The translations under genes and the position numbers were made by a program. DNA of 5,198 nucleotides from an uncultured Campylobacter sp. (GTDB lineage: Bacteria; Campylobacterota; Campylobacteria; Campylobacterales; Campylobacteraceae). Positions 1 through 5,198 of the stretch are shown here, piece after piece (within the stretch, counting starts at the first letter, position 1; every line of letters begins with the position of its first letter). The notes beneath the pieces were generated by a model. That model was not told the origin of the DNA, did not search any database, and saw nothing but the letters and a program-made list of their open reading frames with translations. Location of the stretch: assembly GCA_937990735.1 (NCBI GenBank), contig CALKQT010000043.1:1-5198 (forward strand). The letters are read 5' to 3'.

Positions 1-256
1 CAATGGCGGGTTCTTTAAATACGTTTTTCGGGTTTGAATTATAATCTATATCCCAGTAGCGAAATGCGAAGCTATCGACCTCTTCTTGGGTTACGTATTT
101 GCTAAGACCCGGCACTTTGGAGACATTAGTATCTGAAGTAACGGTGAAATGGGTTTGTTTGTGCTCCGTAAGACCCGATCTTTCGGCTAGCAGATACAGC
201 GCGCATACGACTATCACGCAGATAGCATAAATAAACCGAAGTTTGAAGCTTTTCAA
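1..256 (-). CDS. Partial membrane-anchored protein of unknown function (N-terminal 85 residues)
   Basis: I do not recognise this protein. The frame is open from a TTG codon at 254-256 to the window edge, so the C-terminus is missing. An AAGGGG ribosome binding site at 262-267 sits five bases before the TTG, and an in-frame TAA at 266-268 closes the frame just upstream, so TTG is the best start; no ATG lies in frame. The product begins MKSFKLRF, has one hydrophobic segment at about residues 8-24 (IYAICVIVVCALYLL), then a polar region containing VPGLSKYVTQEEVDSFAFRY. This is the pattern of a single-span protein with an N-in anchor and a periplasmic domain; a signal peptide is possible but no cleavage site is obvious. 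It lies in the same direction as the fdhD operon but about 390 bp further on, with its own possible promoter, so it is probably a separate unit. Confidence 0.6.
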   Translation of the reverse strand, partial: MKSFKLRFIYAICVIVVCALYLLAERSGLTEHKQTHFTVTSDTNVSKVPGLSKYVTQEEVDSFAFRYWDIDYNSNPKNVFKEPAI

Positions 257-282
257 AATTTCCCCTTAGAATTTTGCTCGCG

Positions 283-288
283 ACTATA
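283..288 (-). promoter_or_regulatory. Possible -10 box for the gene at 1-256
   Basis: The minus strand reads TATAGT here, about 27 bases before the TTG start. A Campylobacter-type sigma70 promoter needs little beyond a -10 box and AT-rich upstream DNA, and the stretch at 300-325 is strongly AT-rich. The match is imperfect and there is no clear -35 box. Confidence 0.3.
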
Positions 289-388
289 CCCAATGAGCGC
301 TTAATAAAATATAAATACTATATAGGCACGATAGGCAAAGCTGAGCAAAAAATGCCGTTGACAGGGTTAAAATGATGAAATCTTTCGA

Positions 389-496
389 GTAAATTTGGCG
401 AACGAATGTCGTCATAGACCTTATTTGCGTAGCTACATCTTCTATTTACACACTACGCTAGGCTCTATATCCGAAGCTCGTTCGCCGTAAATTTAC
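389..496. repeat. 108-nt imperfect inverted repeat (long hairpin)
   Basis: The arms are GTAAATTT (389-396) plus GGCGAACGA (397-405) on the left, and TCGTTCGCC (478-486) plus AAATTTAC (489-496) on the right. They give 17 base pairs broken only by a two-base bulge (487-488). Inside, ATAGA (414-418) pairs with TCTAT (464-468), CCT (419-421) with AGG (460-462), and GCGTAG (427-432) with CTACGC (453-458), leaving a 20-nt apical loop. Successive nested pairing over 108 nt is more than a chance palindrome would give. Neither strand continues into a T-tract, so it is not a standard intrinsic terminator. It could be a small miniature element, a structured RNA or an operon boundary element. Confidence 0.65.
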
Positions 497-648
497 CGTA
501 ACATCTTTGCACAAACTATTCTTGAAAGCGCAAACCCAAAAATCATCGTAGTGCTAATGAGCGGCAAGTCGCTACCGTATCACCAAAAGCGTAATTTTGC
601 GGGATTTGTTCTCAAGCTGCTCGCGCGGCTATGCAGTGCGCTTGACGC

Positions 649-837
649 CTATTTGCCGATAAAATTTTTCTGCAGCCACTCCATCGCTTTTTCTTCACTT
701 TCAAATCTGCCGCTTTTAGCGACTTGAAACTGCCCCTCGTAGAAGCGAATTCTGATACCGTCTTGGACGCTATCTACCTTGATGCGCGTGATCCTGTCTT
801 TGTTTAGATAGGTTCGTTCGTTTAGCTTTACAAACAT
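649..837 (-). CDS. Small protein of unknown function (62 aa), last gene of the fdhD operon
   Basis: I do not recognise a named family. The ATG at 835-837 is preceded by a strong AAAGGAG ribosome binding site in the 17-bp gap after the ModE-like gene, so it is very likely translated and co-transcribed with fdhD and the regulator. The product starts MFVKLNERTYLNKDRI and is rich in alternating hydrophobic and charged residues up to about residue 43 (predicted beta strands). It ends in an amphipathic helix around SEEKAMEWLQKNF (47-59). That beta-rich plus C-terminal helix layout fits a small compact soluble domain. There is no signal peptide, membrane segment or cysteine. Its place after fdhD and a ModE-type regulator suggests a link to formate dehydrogenase or molybdenum metabolism, but this is inference from context alone. 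Confidence 0.75.
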   Translation of the reverse strand: MFVKLNERTYLNKDRITRIKVDSVQDGIRIRFYEGQFQVAKSGRFESEEKAMEWLQKNFIGK

Positions 838-854
838 CGTTTTCTCCTTTAAAT

Positions 855-1646
855 TTAATGGTTTTTATCTTTCGCTTTATTTGCGTCTTTCTCGCCCTCT
901 TTTTTCAAAAAAAGCTCCTTAAAGCGCTCGTTTGCGTAGTTTTCTATATCGCTTTGCAGCTGCTTATACGCGGCGATCAGCTCATAGGCGCGCGCATTTA
1001 GCGTCGTGCCTGCGGCATTGCCGCCGCCTTGCTTGGTGCTAAAGAGCTCCTCTTGCAGATTTTTTTGTAAAATTTGCAGATGGCTCCAGCACTTTTTGTA
1101 GTTCATCCCCAAAACCTCGGCGGCCTTAGAGATGGAGCCCGTTTGAGCGATCACGTCCAGCACTTCGGTTTTGCCCTTGCCGAAAATGAGCTCGCCCTGC
1201 GCATTTTCGATCCAAGTTTTTGTTTTTACCCTCATTCTTTTGCCTTTCTTCTCCTTAAAGCAGCCTAGCTGACAATATTTCACGTCTATGGCATGCTCCT
1301 TAAGCGTAGAGCGCACGGTATCAAACCCAACTCCGCCGCTAGCTACGGCGCGGGCGTCGCGGCAAAAAATCCGCCTTTTCTCATCCAAAAACGGATCTAG
1401 CTTTTTCAGCGTCTTTATGCTGCCTCCGCTACATTGCAGCTTGCCGAACTGTCCGAGTTCGCAGCGATCTATCCGTATCCCTTCGCGTGCCGCGAGATCT
1501 CCTACGATGCTCGCGTCCACGCCTAATTTAGCGGCGATCTTAAACGCCGCGCCGCAATCGAGCTTGCCGCTTGGATTTAGTAAATTTAAAATCAGCCTTT
1601 TGATCTCGCTTGCTTTTTTATCGTCTATCTTGATATCTATCTCCAT
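855..1646 (-). CDS. ModE-type transcriptional regulator with duplicated Cys-rich N-terminal half
   Basis: This 263-residue protein probably controls formate dehydrogenase and/or molybdate or tungstate genes in the cytoplasm. The DNA-binding part is in the C-terminal half, about residues 137-245. It has a helix-turn-helix with SISKAAEVLG (171-180) followed by the recognition helix around MNYKKCWSHLQIL, then the glycine-rich wing KQGGGNAAGTTL, as in the N-terminal domain of E. coli ModE. The molybdate-binding TOBE domains of classical ModE are absent. Residues 25-131 instead hold two related modules, each with a Cys, a helix-turn-helix-like stretch, and then Cys-x-Leu-Gly-x-Phe (C31/C62 and C95/C125; also C72 and C129). 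The tail after 246 is lysine-rich. The start has a GAGGG ribosome binding site and lies nine bases after the fdhD stop. C. jejuni carries a ModE-like regulator beside fdhD (Cj1507c), which this probably resembles. The ligand is unknown. Confidence 0.85.
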   Translation of the reverse strand: MEIDIKIDDKKASEIKRLILNLLNPSGKLDCGAAFKIAAKLGVDASIVGDLAAREGIRIDRCELGQFGKLQCSGGSIKTLKKLDPFLDEKRRIFCRDARAVASGGVGFDTVRSTLKEHAIDVKYCQLGCFKEKKGKRMRVKTKTWIENAQGELIFGKGKTEVLDVIAQTGSISKAAEVLGMNYKKCWSHLQILQKNLQEELFSTKQGGGNAAGTTLNARAYELIAAYKQLQSDIENYANERFKELFLKKEGEKDANKAKDKNH

Positions 1647-1655
1647 GCCGCCCTC

Positions 1656-2438
1656 TTAACTCAAAATTCTCTCTTCGCCGCTATAGACATTTAAATTTTC
1701 GCCGCGCGCGAAGCCGCAAAGGGTAAGATCAAATTTACGCGCGATCACGACGCCGAGACTCGTAGGAGCCGTACGCGAAACAAGCGCGCTAATGCCGCTC
1801 ATCACGGCTTTGGCGACCATTTCGGAGCTTAGCCTGCCGCTTACCAAAAGAAGCGAGCCCTGCGTATCGTGCCCCGCCAATACCGCCTTTCCGACGGATT
1901 TATCGATGGTATTGTGCTGGGCGATATCCTCGCCGATAAAATACTCGCCGCCCGCGGTAAAGAGCTTTGCGGTGTGCACACAGCCCGTCATCTCGTAAAG
2001 CTCGCACTGCGTGTAAAACTCGCTCATCAAATTTAAAATTTCATTCTTATGAAATTTAGCGTCCGAGCGGACTTTGCGCGCCGCCATCGCTGCAGGATCG
2101 ATATTTGCGGTAGAGCTGCGCCCGCAGCCGCTGATGATGACCTTTTCGGTATCGAAGCTATTTAGCCGCTTTTCGTTTATCTCGCCGCAGACATTCGCGC
2201 TAAGTCCGTCAGGCGCGAGCTCGATGCTTTTTATACCGCTTGGATCCGAGATCAAATTTTCGCTTAGCAAATATCCTACCGCGAGCGCCTTTAAATCGCT
2301 CGGAGTTGCCATCAGCGCACCGAAACGCTTGTCGTTTAGTAAAATTTCAAGCTTGATCTCGCGAACCAAGATATCGCTTACGATCCTTCTTTCATCCCCT
2401 TTAAATTTAACTATCTCCGCCCTATAAATCGGCTCCAT
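1656..2438 (-). CDS. fdhD: FdhD, sulfurtransferase required for formate dehydrogenase activity
   Basis: FdhD passes sulfur from a cysteine desulfurase (IscS in E. coli) to the molybdenum cofactor before or during insertion into formate dehydrogenase; it is a cytoplasmic maturation factor. At 260 residues it is of normal length. Family landmarks are visible: MATPSDLKALAVGYLLSE (43-60), the cysteine-loop region SGCGRSS (103-109), TGCVHTA (151-157), DIAQHNTIDK (171-180, matching E. coli DVGRHVALDK), GRLSSEMVAK (201-210) and the C-terminal DLTLCGFARG (237-246). E. coli has CxxC at the loop (C121/C124); here only the first cysteine remains (C105) and Ser108 replaces the second. The ATG follows an AAGGAAGG ribosome binding site. 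It is the first gene of a tight operon with the ModE-like regulator and the 62-residue protein. fdhF lies upstream, across a structured 266-bp gap. Confidence 0.95.
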   Translation of the reverse strand: MEPIYRAEIVKFKGDERRIVSDILVREIKLEILLNDKRFGALMATPSDLKALAVGYLLSENLISDPSGIKSIELAPDGLSANVCGEINEKRLNSFDTEKVIISGCGRSSTANIDPAAMAARKVRSDAKFHKNEILNLMSEFYTQCELYEMTGCVHTAKLFTAGGEYFIGEDIAQHNTIDKSVGKAVLAGHDTQGSLLLVSGRLSSEMVAKAVMSGISALVSRTAPTSLGVVIARKFDLTLCGFARGENLNVYSGEERILS

Positions 2439-2466
2439 AGACCTTCCTTATTTTAATTTCGCCCGT

Positions 2467-2472
2467 ATCGTA
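2467..2472 (-). promoter_or_regulatory. Possible -10 box for the fdhD operon
   Basis: The minus strand reads TACGAT here, about 28 bases before the fdhD ATG, with an AT-rich stretch (TTTAAGCAAAATTTC) just upstream. A separate promoter makes sense because a terminator-like hairpin lies between fdhF and fdhD. The match is partial and no -35 box is evident. A nearby dyad (CGCCG at 2501-2505, CGGCG at 2520-2524) containing two GCCGAAG copies 11 bp apart could be an operator. Confidence 0.3.
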
Positions 2473-2558
2473 GTGAAATTTTGCTTAAATAGCCTTAATT
2501 CGCCGAAGTAAAGCCGAAGCGGCGTGCGTAAATTTAAAGCGCTCGCAGTTTTGTATTT

Positions 2559-2582
2559 AAAAAATCGCGTGGAAAATCCACG
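2559..2582 (-). terminator. Intrinsic terminator-like hairpin between fdhF and fdhD
   Basis: On the minus strand, CGTGGA (2582-2577), a three-base loop and TCCACG (2573-2568) form a perfect six-pair stem, followed after CGA by six T residues (2564-2559). This is the classic stem plus T-tract order for transcription coming from fdhF. A second short hairpin (GTCGCT 2584-2589 with AGCGAC 2605-2610) lies immediately before it. The stem is short, so termination may be partial. Confidence 0.6.
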
Positions 2583-2617
2583 AGTCGCTCGCACCGTGAG
2601 CACAAGCGACCATGAAA

Positions 2618-2688
2618 CGCCCGCAAAGATAAAATTTCATCAAATTTTGCCATAGCCGCGATTAAATTTCATCTTTACAAAGCGGGCG
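2618..2688 (-). repeat. Long inverted repeat downstream of fdhF
   Basis: CGCCCGC (2618-2624) plus AAAGATAAAATTT (2625-2637) face AAATTTCATCTTT (2664-2676) plus GCGGGCG (2682-2688). They pair over about 20 positions with one mismatch and a five-base bulge (2677-2681), enclosing a 26-nt loop. The right GC arm is also needed by the smaller hairpin at 2684-2701, so the two structures exclude each other. Confidence 0.55.
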
Positions 2689-2701
2689 GAGTTTACCGCC
2701 C
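2684..2701 (-). terminator. GC-rich hairpin just after the fdhF stop codon (weak terminator or RNA-stability element)
   Basis: GGGCGG (2684-2689) and CCGCCC (2696-2701) form a perfect six-pair stem with a six-base loop, three bases past the fdhF stop. In the direction of transcription the following bases are GCTTTGTAAAG, which is not a proper T-tract. It may therefore protect the 3' end of the fdhF message or act with the later hairpin rather than terminate alone. Confidence 0.45.
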
Positions 2702-2704
2702 AAA

Positions 2705-4957
2705 TTACCTATGCACCGGCGATAGATAAGGTTTCTCGGAGTGCATCGACATCTCGTTTTGTCTTCTGAACTCGATAAACTCGCTCTCGCTAAGCTTTCT
2801 GATATTTGCGATCGTCATCTTTAGCGGCGGGATACCCGATAGCGGATCTAGATCGCCCGCATGCACGAGCTCGTTGCCGTCGGCCTCACTGTAATGGAAG
2901 GTCGTAAATATCGTGCCCTCTTTCAGATCCGGATTTATGCGAAGCTTCGCGGCGATCTGACCGCGCTTATTTTTAACAAGCGCGTAGCAGCCTTCGGTAA
3001 GCTCGCGTTCGCGTGCAATGTCGGGGCTCACCTCGATGAGCGCACCTTCTGCGCCCGCGCCGTACTCTAGCGCACGGCACTCTCTCGTCATCGTGCCAGT
3101 GTGGTAGTGATAAACCTTGCGCCCGGTCGTAAATAAGCACGGATAAATTTCATCCGGTATCTCGCTAAGCGCGCCGCTTCCCACCGGATAATCATCAGGA
3201 ATTTTCATCTTGGCTCTAAAATCCGCCTCAGCTTTAGCGCGCTCCTCTTTATCATCCACGTAAAGCACCGGCACCATTCTAAATTTACCGTCAGGCAGCA
3301 TCGATTTATGATCTGCGTAAAGAACCGGCGTGCCTGGATGATCTTCATCAGGACATGGCCAGCTTATGCCGCCTAGCTTATCTAGCCTATAGTAGCTAAT
3401 TCCTCCGAAAAATTTAGGCATTAATGCACGCACTTCGTTCCAAATTTCTTCCGCGCTTAAAAAATCAAACCCTTCAAGTCCCATTCTTTGCGCAATATTG
3501 CAAACGACCTTCCAATCAGGCTCTACGCCAGGAGCCGGCTCGCTTGCCTTGCGCGTGCGCTGGACGCGGCGGGAAGTGTTTAAAAAGGTGCCGTCCTTCT
3601 CACCCCAGCCGGCAGCAGGTAGTACGACGTCGGCCTTCTGTGCGCTCTCGGTAAAGAAAAGATCCTGCACGATAAAGCAATCCAAATGGTGCGTTGCATG
3701 CACGAAGTGCTCCGTCCAAGGATCGCTCATTACGGGATTTTCACCGTAAACGTAGAGCAGCTTCAGCTCGCCGCTATCCATCTTATCGGGAGCGACCGTA
3801 AGCTTAAAGCCTGGAGTCGGATTTAGCTCAAAGTGCCATACTCTGCGCGCTTGCTCCTGAGCATAAGCGGAATTTACCGCGCCTGCCGGGATGACGTTAG
3901 GTAGCGCGCCCATATCGCATGCGCCCTGGACGTTGTTTTGACCGCGCAAAGGATTTACGCCCGCGCCTCGTTTGCCTAAATTTCCAGTCAAAATGGCTAA
4001 ATTTGAAAGCGAAAAGACGTTTGAGGTACCGTCGCTAAACTGCGTGATACCCATCGTGTAGCAGATCGCCGCTGCGCCTGCTTTAGCATACATTCTAGCA
4101 GCTTCGATTACGAGCTCTTTTTTCACGCCGGTCTCGCGCTCGAATCGCTCAGGCGTAAAGTCCTTAACCGCTTCTTTTAGATACTCGTAGCCGTGAGCGT
4201 AGTTTTTGATAAACTCGTCATCTTGCAGATTTTCAGCAATGATAACATTCATAATGGTATTTAGCGTCTTAATGTTCGCGCCCACCGGGATTTGCAAATA
4301 GATATCGGCTTTTTTCGCCATATCTGTGCGTTTCGGATCTACTACGATCATCTTGGCGCCGCGCTGCAAGCCTCGCTGCATCTGCATAGCGATGATCGGG
4401 TGACACTCGCTCGTGTTTGTGCCGATGAGTAAAAATACGTCCGTATCGGTAGCGAATTCTACCAAATCGTTCGTCATCGTTCCGTTTCCTAGCGTGTTGG
4501 CAAGACCTGCCACTGTAGGAGCGTGTCAAAGACGGGCGCAGTGATCGACGTTATTGCTACCCTGAGCTCGGAAAAATTTCTGAAAAACGTAGTTGTCTTC
4601 GTTATTTGAGCGCGCCGAGCTAAAGCCCATTATTGAGCTTGGGCCATATTTAGCGACGGTCTTTTTAAATTTAGACGCTACAAAATCGTAAGCCTCTTCA
4701 AAGCTTACCTCCTCAAGCTTGCCGCTTCTATCAAATACTCCGTTTTTCTTACGGATCATAGGTTTGGCAAGGCGTTTTGGAGAGTTTACGAACTCCCAGC
4801 CGAACATCCCTTTTAAGCATAGCTCGCCGTCATTTACGTGGTGGGCCTGCGTAGGGCGCGCGTTTACGATCCTGCCGTCTTTTACGATAAGATCGATACC
4901 ACAGCCGGTGCCGCAGTAAGGACAAGTCGTTTTGACAATCTTTTCTCTGGACTGCAT
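2705..4957 (-). CDS. fdhF: Selenocysteine-containing formate dehydrogenase catalytic subunit, FDH-H type
   Basis: The enzyme oxidises formate to CO2 using bis-MGD molybdenum (or tungsten), Sec and one [4Fe-4S] cluster. The cluster ligands are C12, C15, C19 and C47, with the electron-relay lysine K49. NNVDHCARL leads into Sec144 (TGA at 4526-4528) and His145, matching E. coli FdhF Sec140-His141. Arg338 in NPLRGQNNVQGACDMG matches the E. coli active-site arginine. The molybdopterin-dinucleotide-binding domain starts near residue 600 with PCLFTTGRKVYHYHTGTMTR. At 750 residues it is close to E. coli FdhF (715) and much shorter than periplasmic FdhA/FdnG. There is no twin-arginine signal, so a cytoplasmic place is expected. 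The ATG at 4955-4957 was chosen because AAAGGA lies five bases upstream; a GTG at 4985-4987 would add ten residues but overlaps the likely transcript start. The gene appears monocistronic and needs SelA, SelB, SelC and SelD encoded elsewhere. Confidence 0.95.
4487..4528 (-). promoter_or_regulatory. Selenocysteine UGA codon with bacterial SECIS hairpin
   Basis: The TGA at 4528-4526 is followed by a coding-region hairpin. Outer stem TCCTA (4520-4516) pairs with TAGGA (4491-4487). Apical stem GGCA (4511-4508) pairs with TGCC (4502-4499) and closes the loop GGTCT (4507-4503). E. coli fdhF has the same GCAGGUCU apical core, with the GGU codon likewise seventh after UGA. SelB binds this loop and delivers Sec-tRNA. 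Protein conservation continues directly on both sides of the TGA, which rules out a real stop. Confidence 0.92.
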
Positions 4958-4991
4958 AATATTCCTTTCAAGAATTTTGGTTTGCACGGCT

Positions 4992-5011
4992 ATTATACTT
5001 TCTAGATTATA
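4992..5011 (-). promoter_or_regulatory. Tandem -10 boxes of the fdhF promoter
   Basis: The minus strand has two perfect TATAAT hexamers, at 5011-5006 and 4997-4992, 14 bp apart. For the upstream box, TTCACT (5033-5028) lies at 16-bp spacing as a weak -35; upstream DNA is AT-rich with T-tracts, typical of Campylobacter sigma70 promoters. The downstream box would start transcription near 4985, giving a leader of under 30 nt before the ATG at 4957. This argues against the GTG start at 4987. Confidence 0.55.
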
Positions 5012-5055
5012 AAAGAAATTTTAAATTAGTGAATTTTTTTAAGCAAAATTTAAGC

Positions 5056-5076
5056 AATATGCAAATATCGCATATT
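5056..5076. promoter_or_regulatory. Candidate operator palindrome upstream of fdhF
   Basis: AATATGC (5056-5062) and GCATATT (5070-5076) are perfect inverted half-sites with a seven-base spacer, some 45-65 bp upstream of the distal -10 box. The size and position suit a dimeric regulator. It does not match a consensus that I can name with confidence. Confidence 0.35.
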
Positions 5077-5088
5077 AAATTGAATAGT

Positions 5089-5139
5089 TAAATTTTACGC
5101 TTTTGCCTCGATAACGACGGTATTTGCGCGTAAAATTTA
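5089..5139. repeat. 12-bp perfect inverted repeat upstream of fdhF
   Basis: TAAATTTTACGC (5089-5100) and GCGTAAAATTTA (5128-5139) are perfect inverted copies separated by 27 bases. A tandem GCGATAA GCGATAA lies next to the right arm on the minus strand (5150-5137). There is no T-tract beyond what the AT-rich DNA gives by chance. It could be the terminator remnant or stem of an upstream unit outside the window, or a paired regulatory site. Confidence 0.4.
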
Positions 5140-5198
5140 TCGCTTATCGCAAAATACGCTTTTTAAGCTAATTTTTATAATTTTAATAAAATTTCGAA

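Larger units (their letters stand above)
257..648. other. Gene-free stretch of about 390 bp
   Basis: No convincing coding region was found on either strand. The part next to 256 holds the ribosome binding site and a possible promoter for the leftward gene. The middle (389-496) is a long imperfect inverted repeat. The part at 497-648 is moderately GC-rich and not typical spacer. A plus-strand frame is open from about 491 to 725 but has no ribosome binding site and runs antisense into the 62-residue gene, so it could at most be a relic. No terminator with a clear T-tract was found downstream of the 62-residue gene. Confidence 0.6.

Noticed and set aside
358..374. Plus-strand TTGACA with nearby TAAAAT as a promoter
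   Set aside because: The two hexamers are only five bases apart, there is no -10 box at the right spacing, and no gene follows on the plus strand.
1288..1659. Long plus-strand open frame opposite the ModE-like gene
   Set aside because: It is antisense to a clear gene, has low-complexity Ser/Pro/Leu composition and no ribosome binding site.
2074..2427. Plus-strand open frame opposite fdhD
   Set aside because: It is antisense to a well-conserved gene, has a shadow-type composition and no ribosome binding site.
2485..2500. Sigma54 promoter upstream of fdhD (GG...GC pattern on the minus strand)
   Set aside because: The GG and GC pairs are eight bases apart, not the required ten, and the rest of the consensus is missing.
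2705..4987. Two separate genes or a pseudogene broken by a stop codon in formate dehydrogenase
   Set aside because: The frame is the same on both sides of the TGA, the break is exactly at the catalytic selenocysteine, and a SECIS hairpin follows it.
4958..4987. Upstream GTG start for fdhF (adds MQTKILERNI)
   Set aside because: It has no ribosome binding site and overlaps the expected transcription start, whereas the ATG at 4955-4957 has AAAGGA at good spacing and fits the E. coli N-terminus.
1..5198. CRISPR array, tRNA/rRNA gene, transposase or integrase
   Set aside because: No regularly spaced direct repeats, no cloverleaf or rRNA-like segment and no transposase or recombinase coding sequence were seen on either strand.

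Overview
The window looks like chromosomal DNA of a Campylobacter-group epsilonproteobacterium, probably one of the more GC-rich, oral or gut species (C. gracilis, showae, rectus and curvus are the kind I have in mind). The reasons are AT-rich promoters with a bare TATAAT-type -10 box, strong AAGGA-type ribosome binding sites, very frequent AAATTT runs, and a selenoprotein formate dehydrogenase / FdhD / ModE-like neighbourhood that recalls the C. jejuni fdh locus. The species is a guess.

All recognisable genes are on the minus strand, so transcription runs right to left. (1) 4958-5198 is a promoter region with tandem -10 boxes and several dyads. (2) 2705-4957 is one uninterrupted fdhF gene of 750 residues. 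An in-frame TGA at 4526-4528 is read as selenocysteine 144, and a SECIS hairpin lies directly after it. A reader that treats TGA only as stop would split this gene in two. (3) 2439-2704 is a structured intergenic stretch with a GC hairpin at the fdhF stop, a longer competing inverted repeat, and an intrinsic-terminator-like hairpin with a T-tract. (4) 1656-2438 is fdhD, 855-1646 is a ModE-type regulator with an unusual cysteine-rich duplicated N-terminal half, and 649-837 is a 62-residue protein of unknown function; the three are tightly spaced and look like one operon. (5) 257-648 has no convincing gene but holds a ~108-nt imperfect hairpin. (6) 1-256 is the start of an unidentified membrane-anchored protein that runs off the left edge.

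The genes fit together as a formate oxidation module. FdhF is a cytoplasmic FDH-H-type molybdenum (or tungsten) selenoenzyme with one [4Fe-4S] cluster and bis-MGD. FdhD activates the cofactor by sulfur transfer. The ModE-like protein probably ties expression to molybdate/tungstate supply or to a signal sensed by its cysteines. No fdhB/fdhC-type partner subunits and no hydrogenase genes are visible here, so the electron acceptor of FdhF cannot be read from the window.
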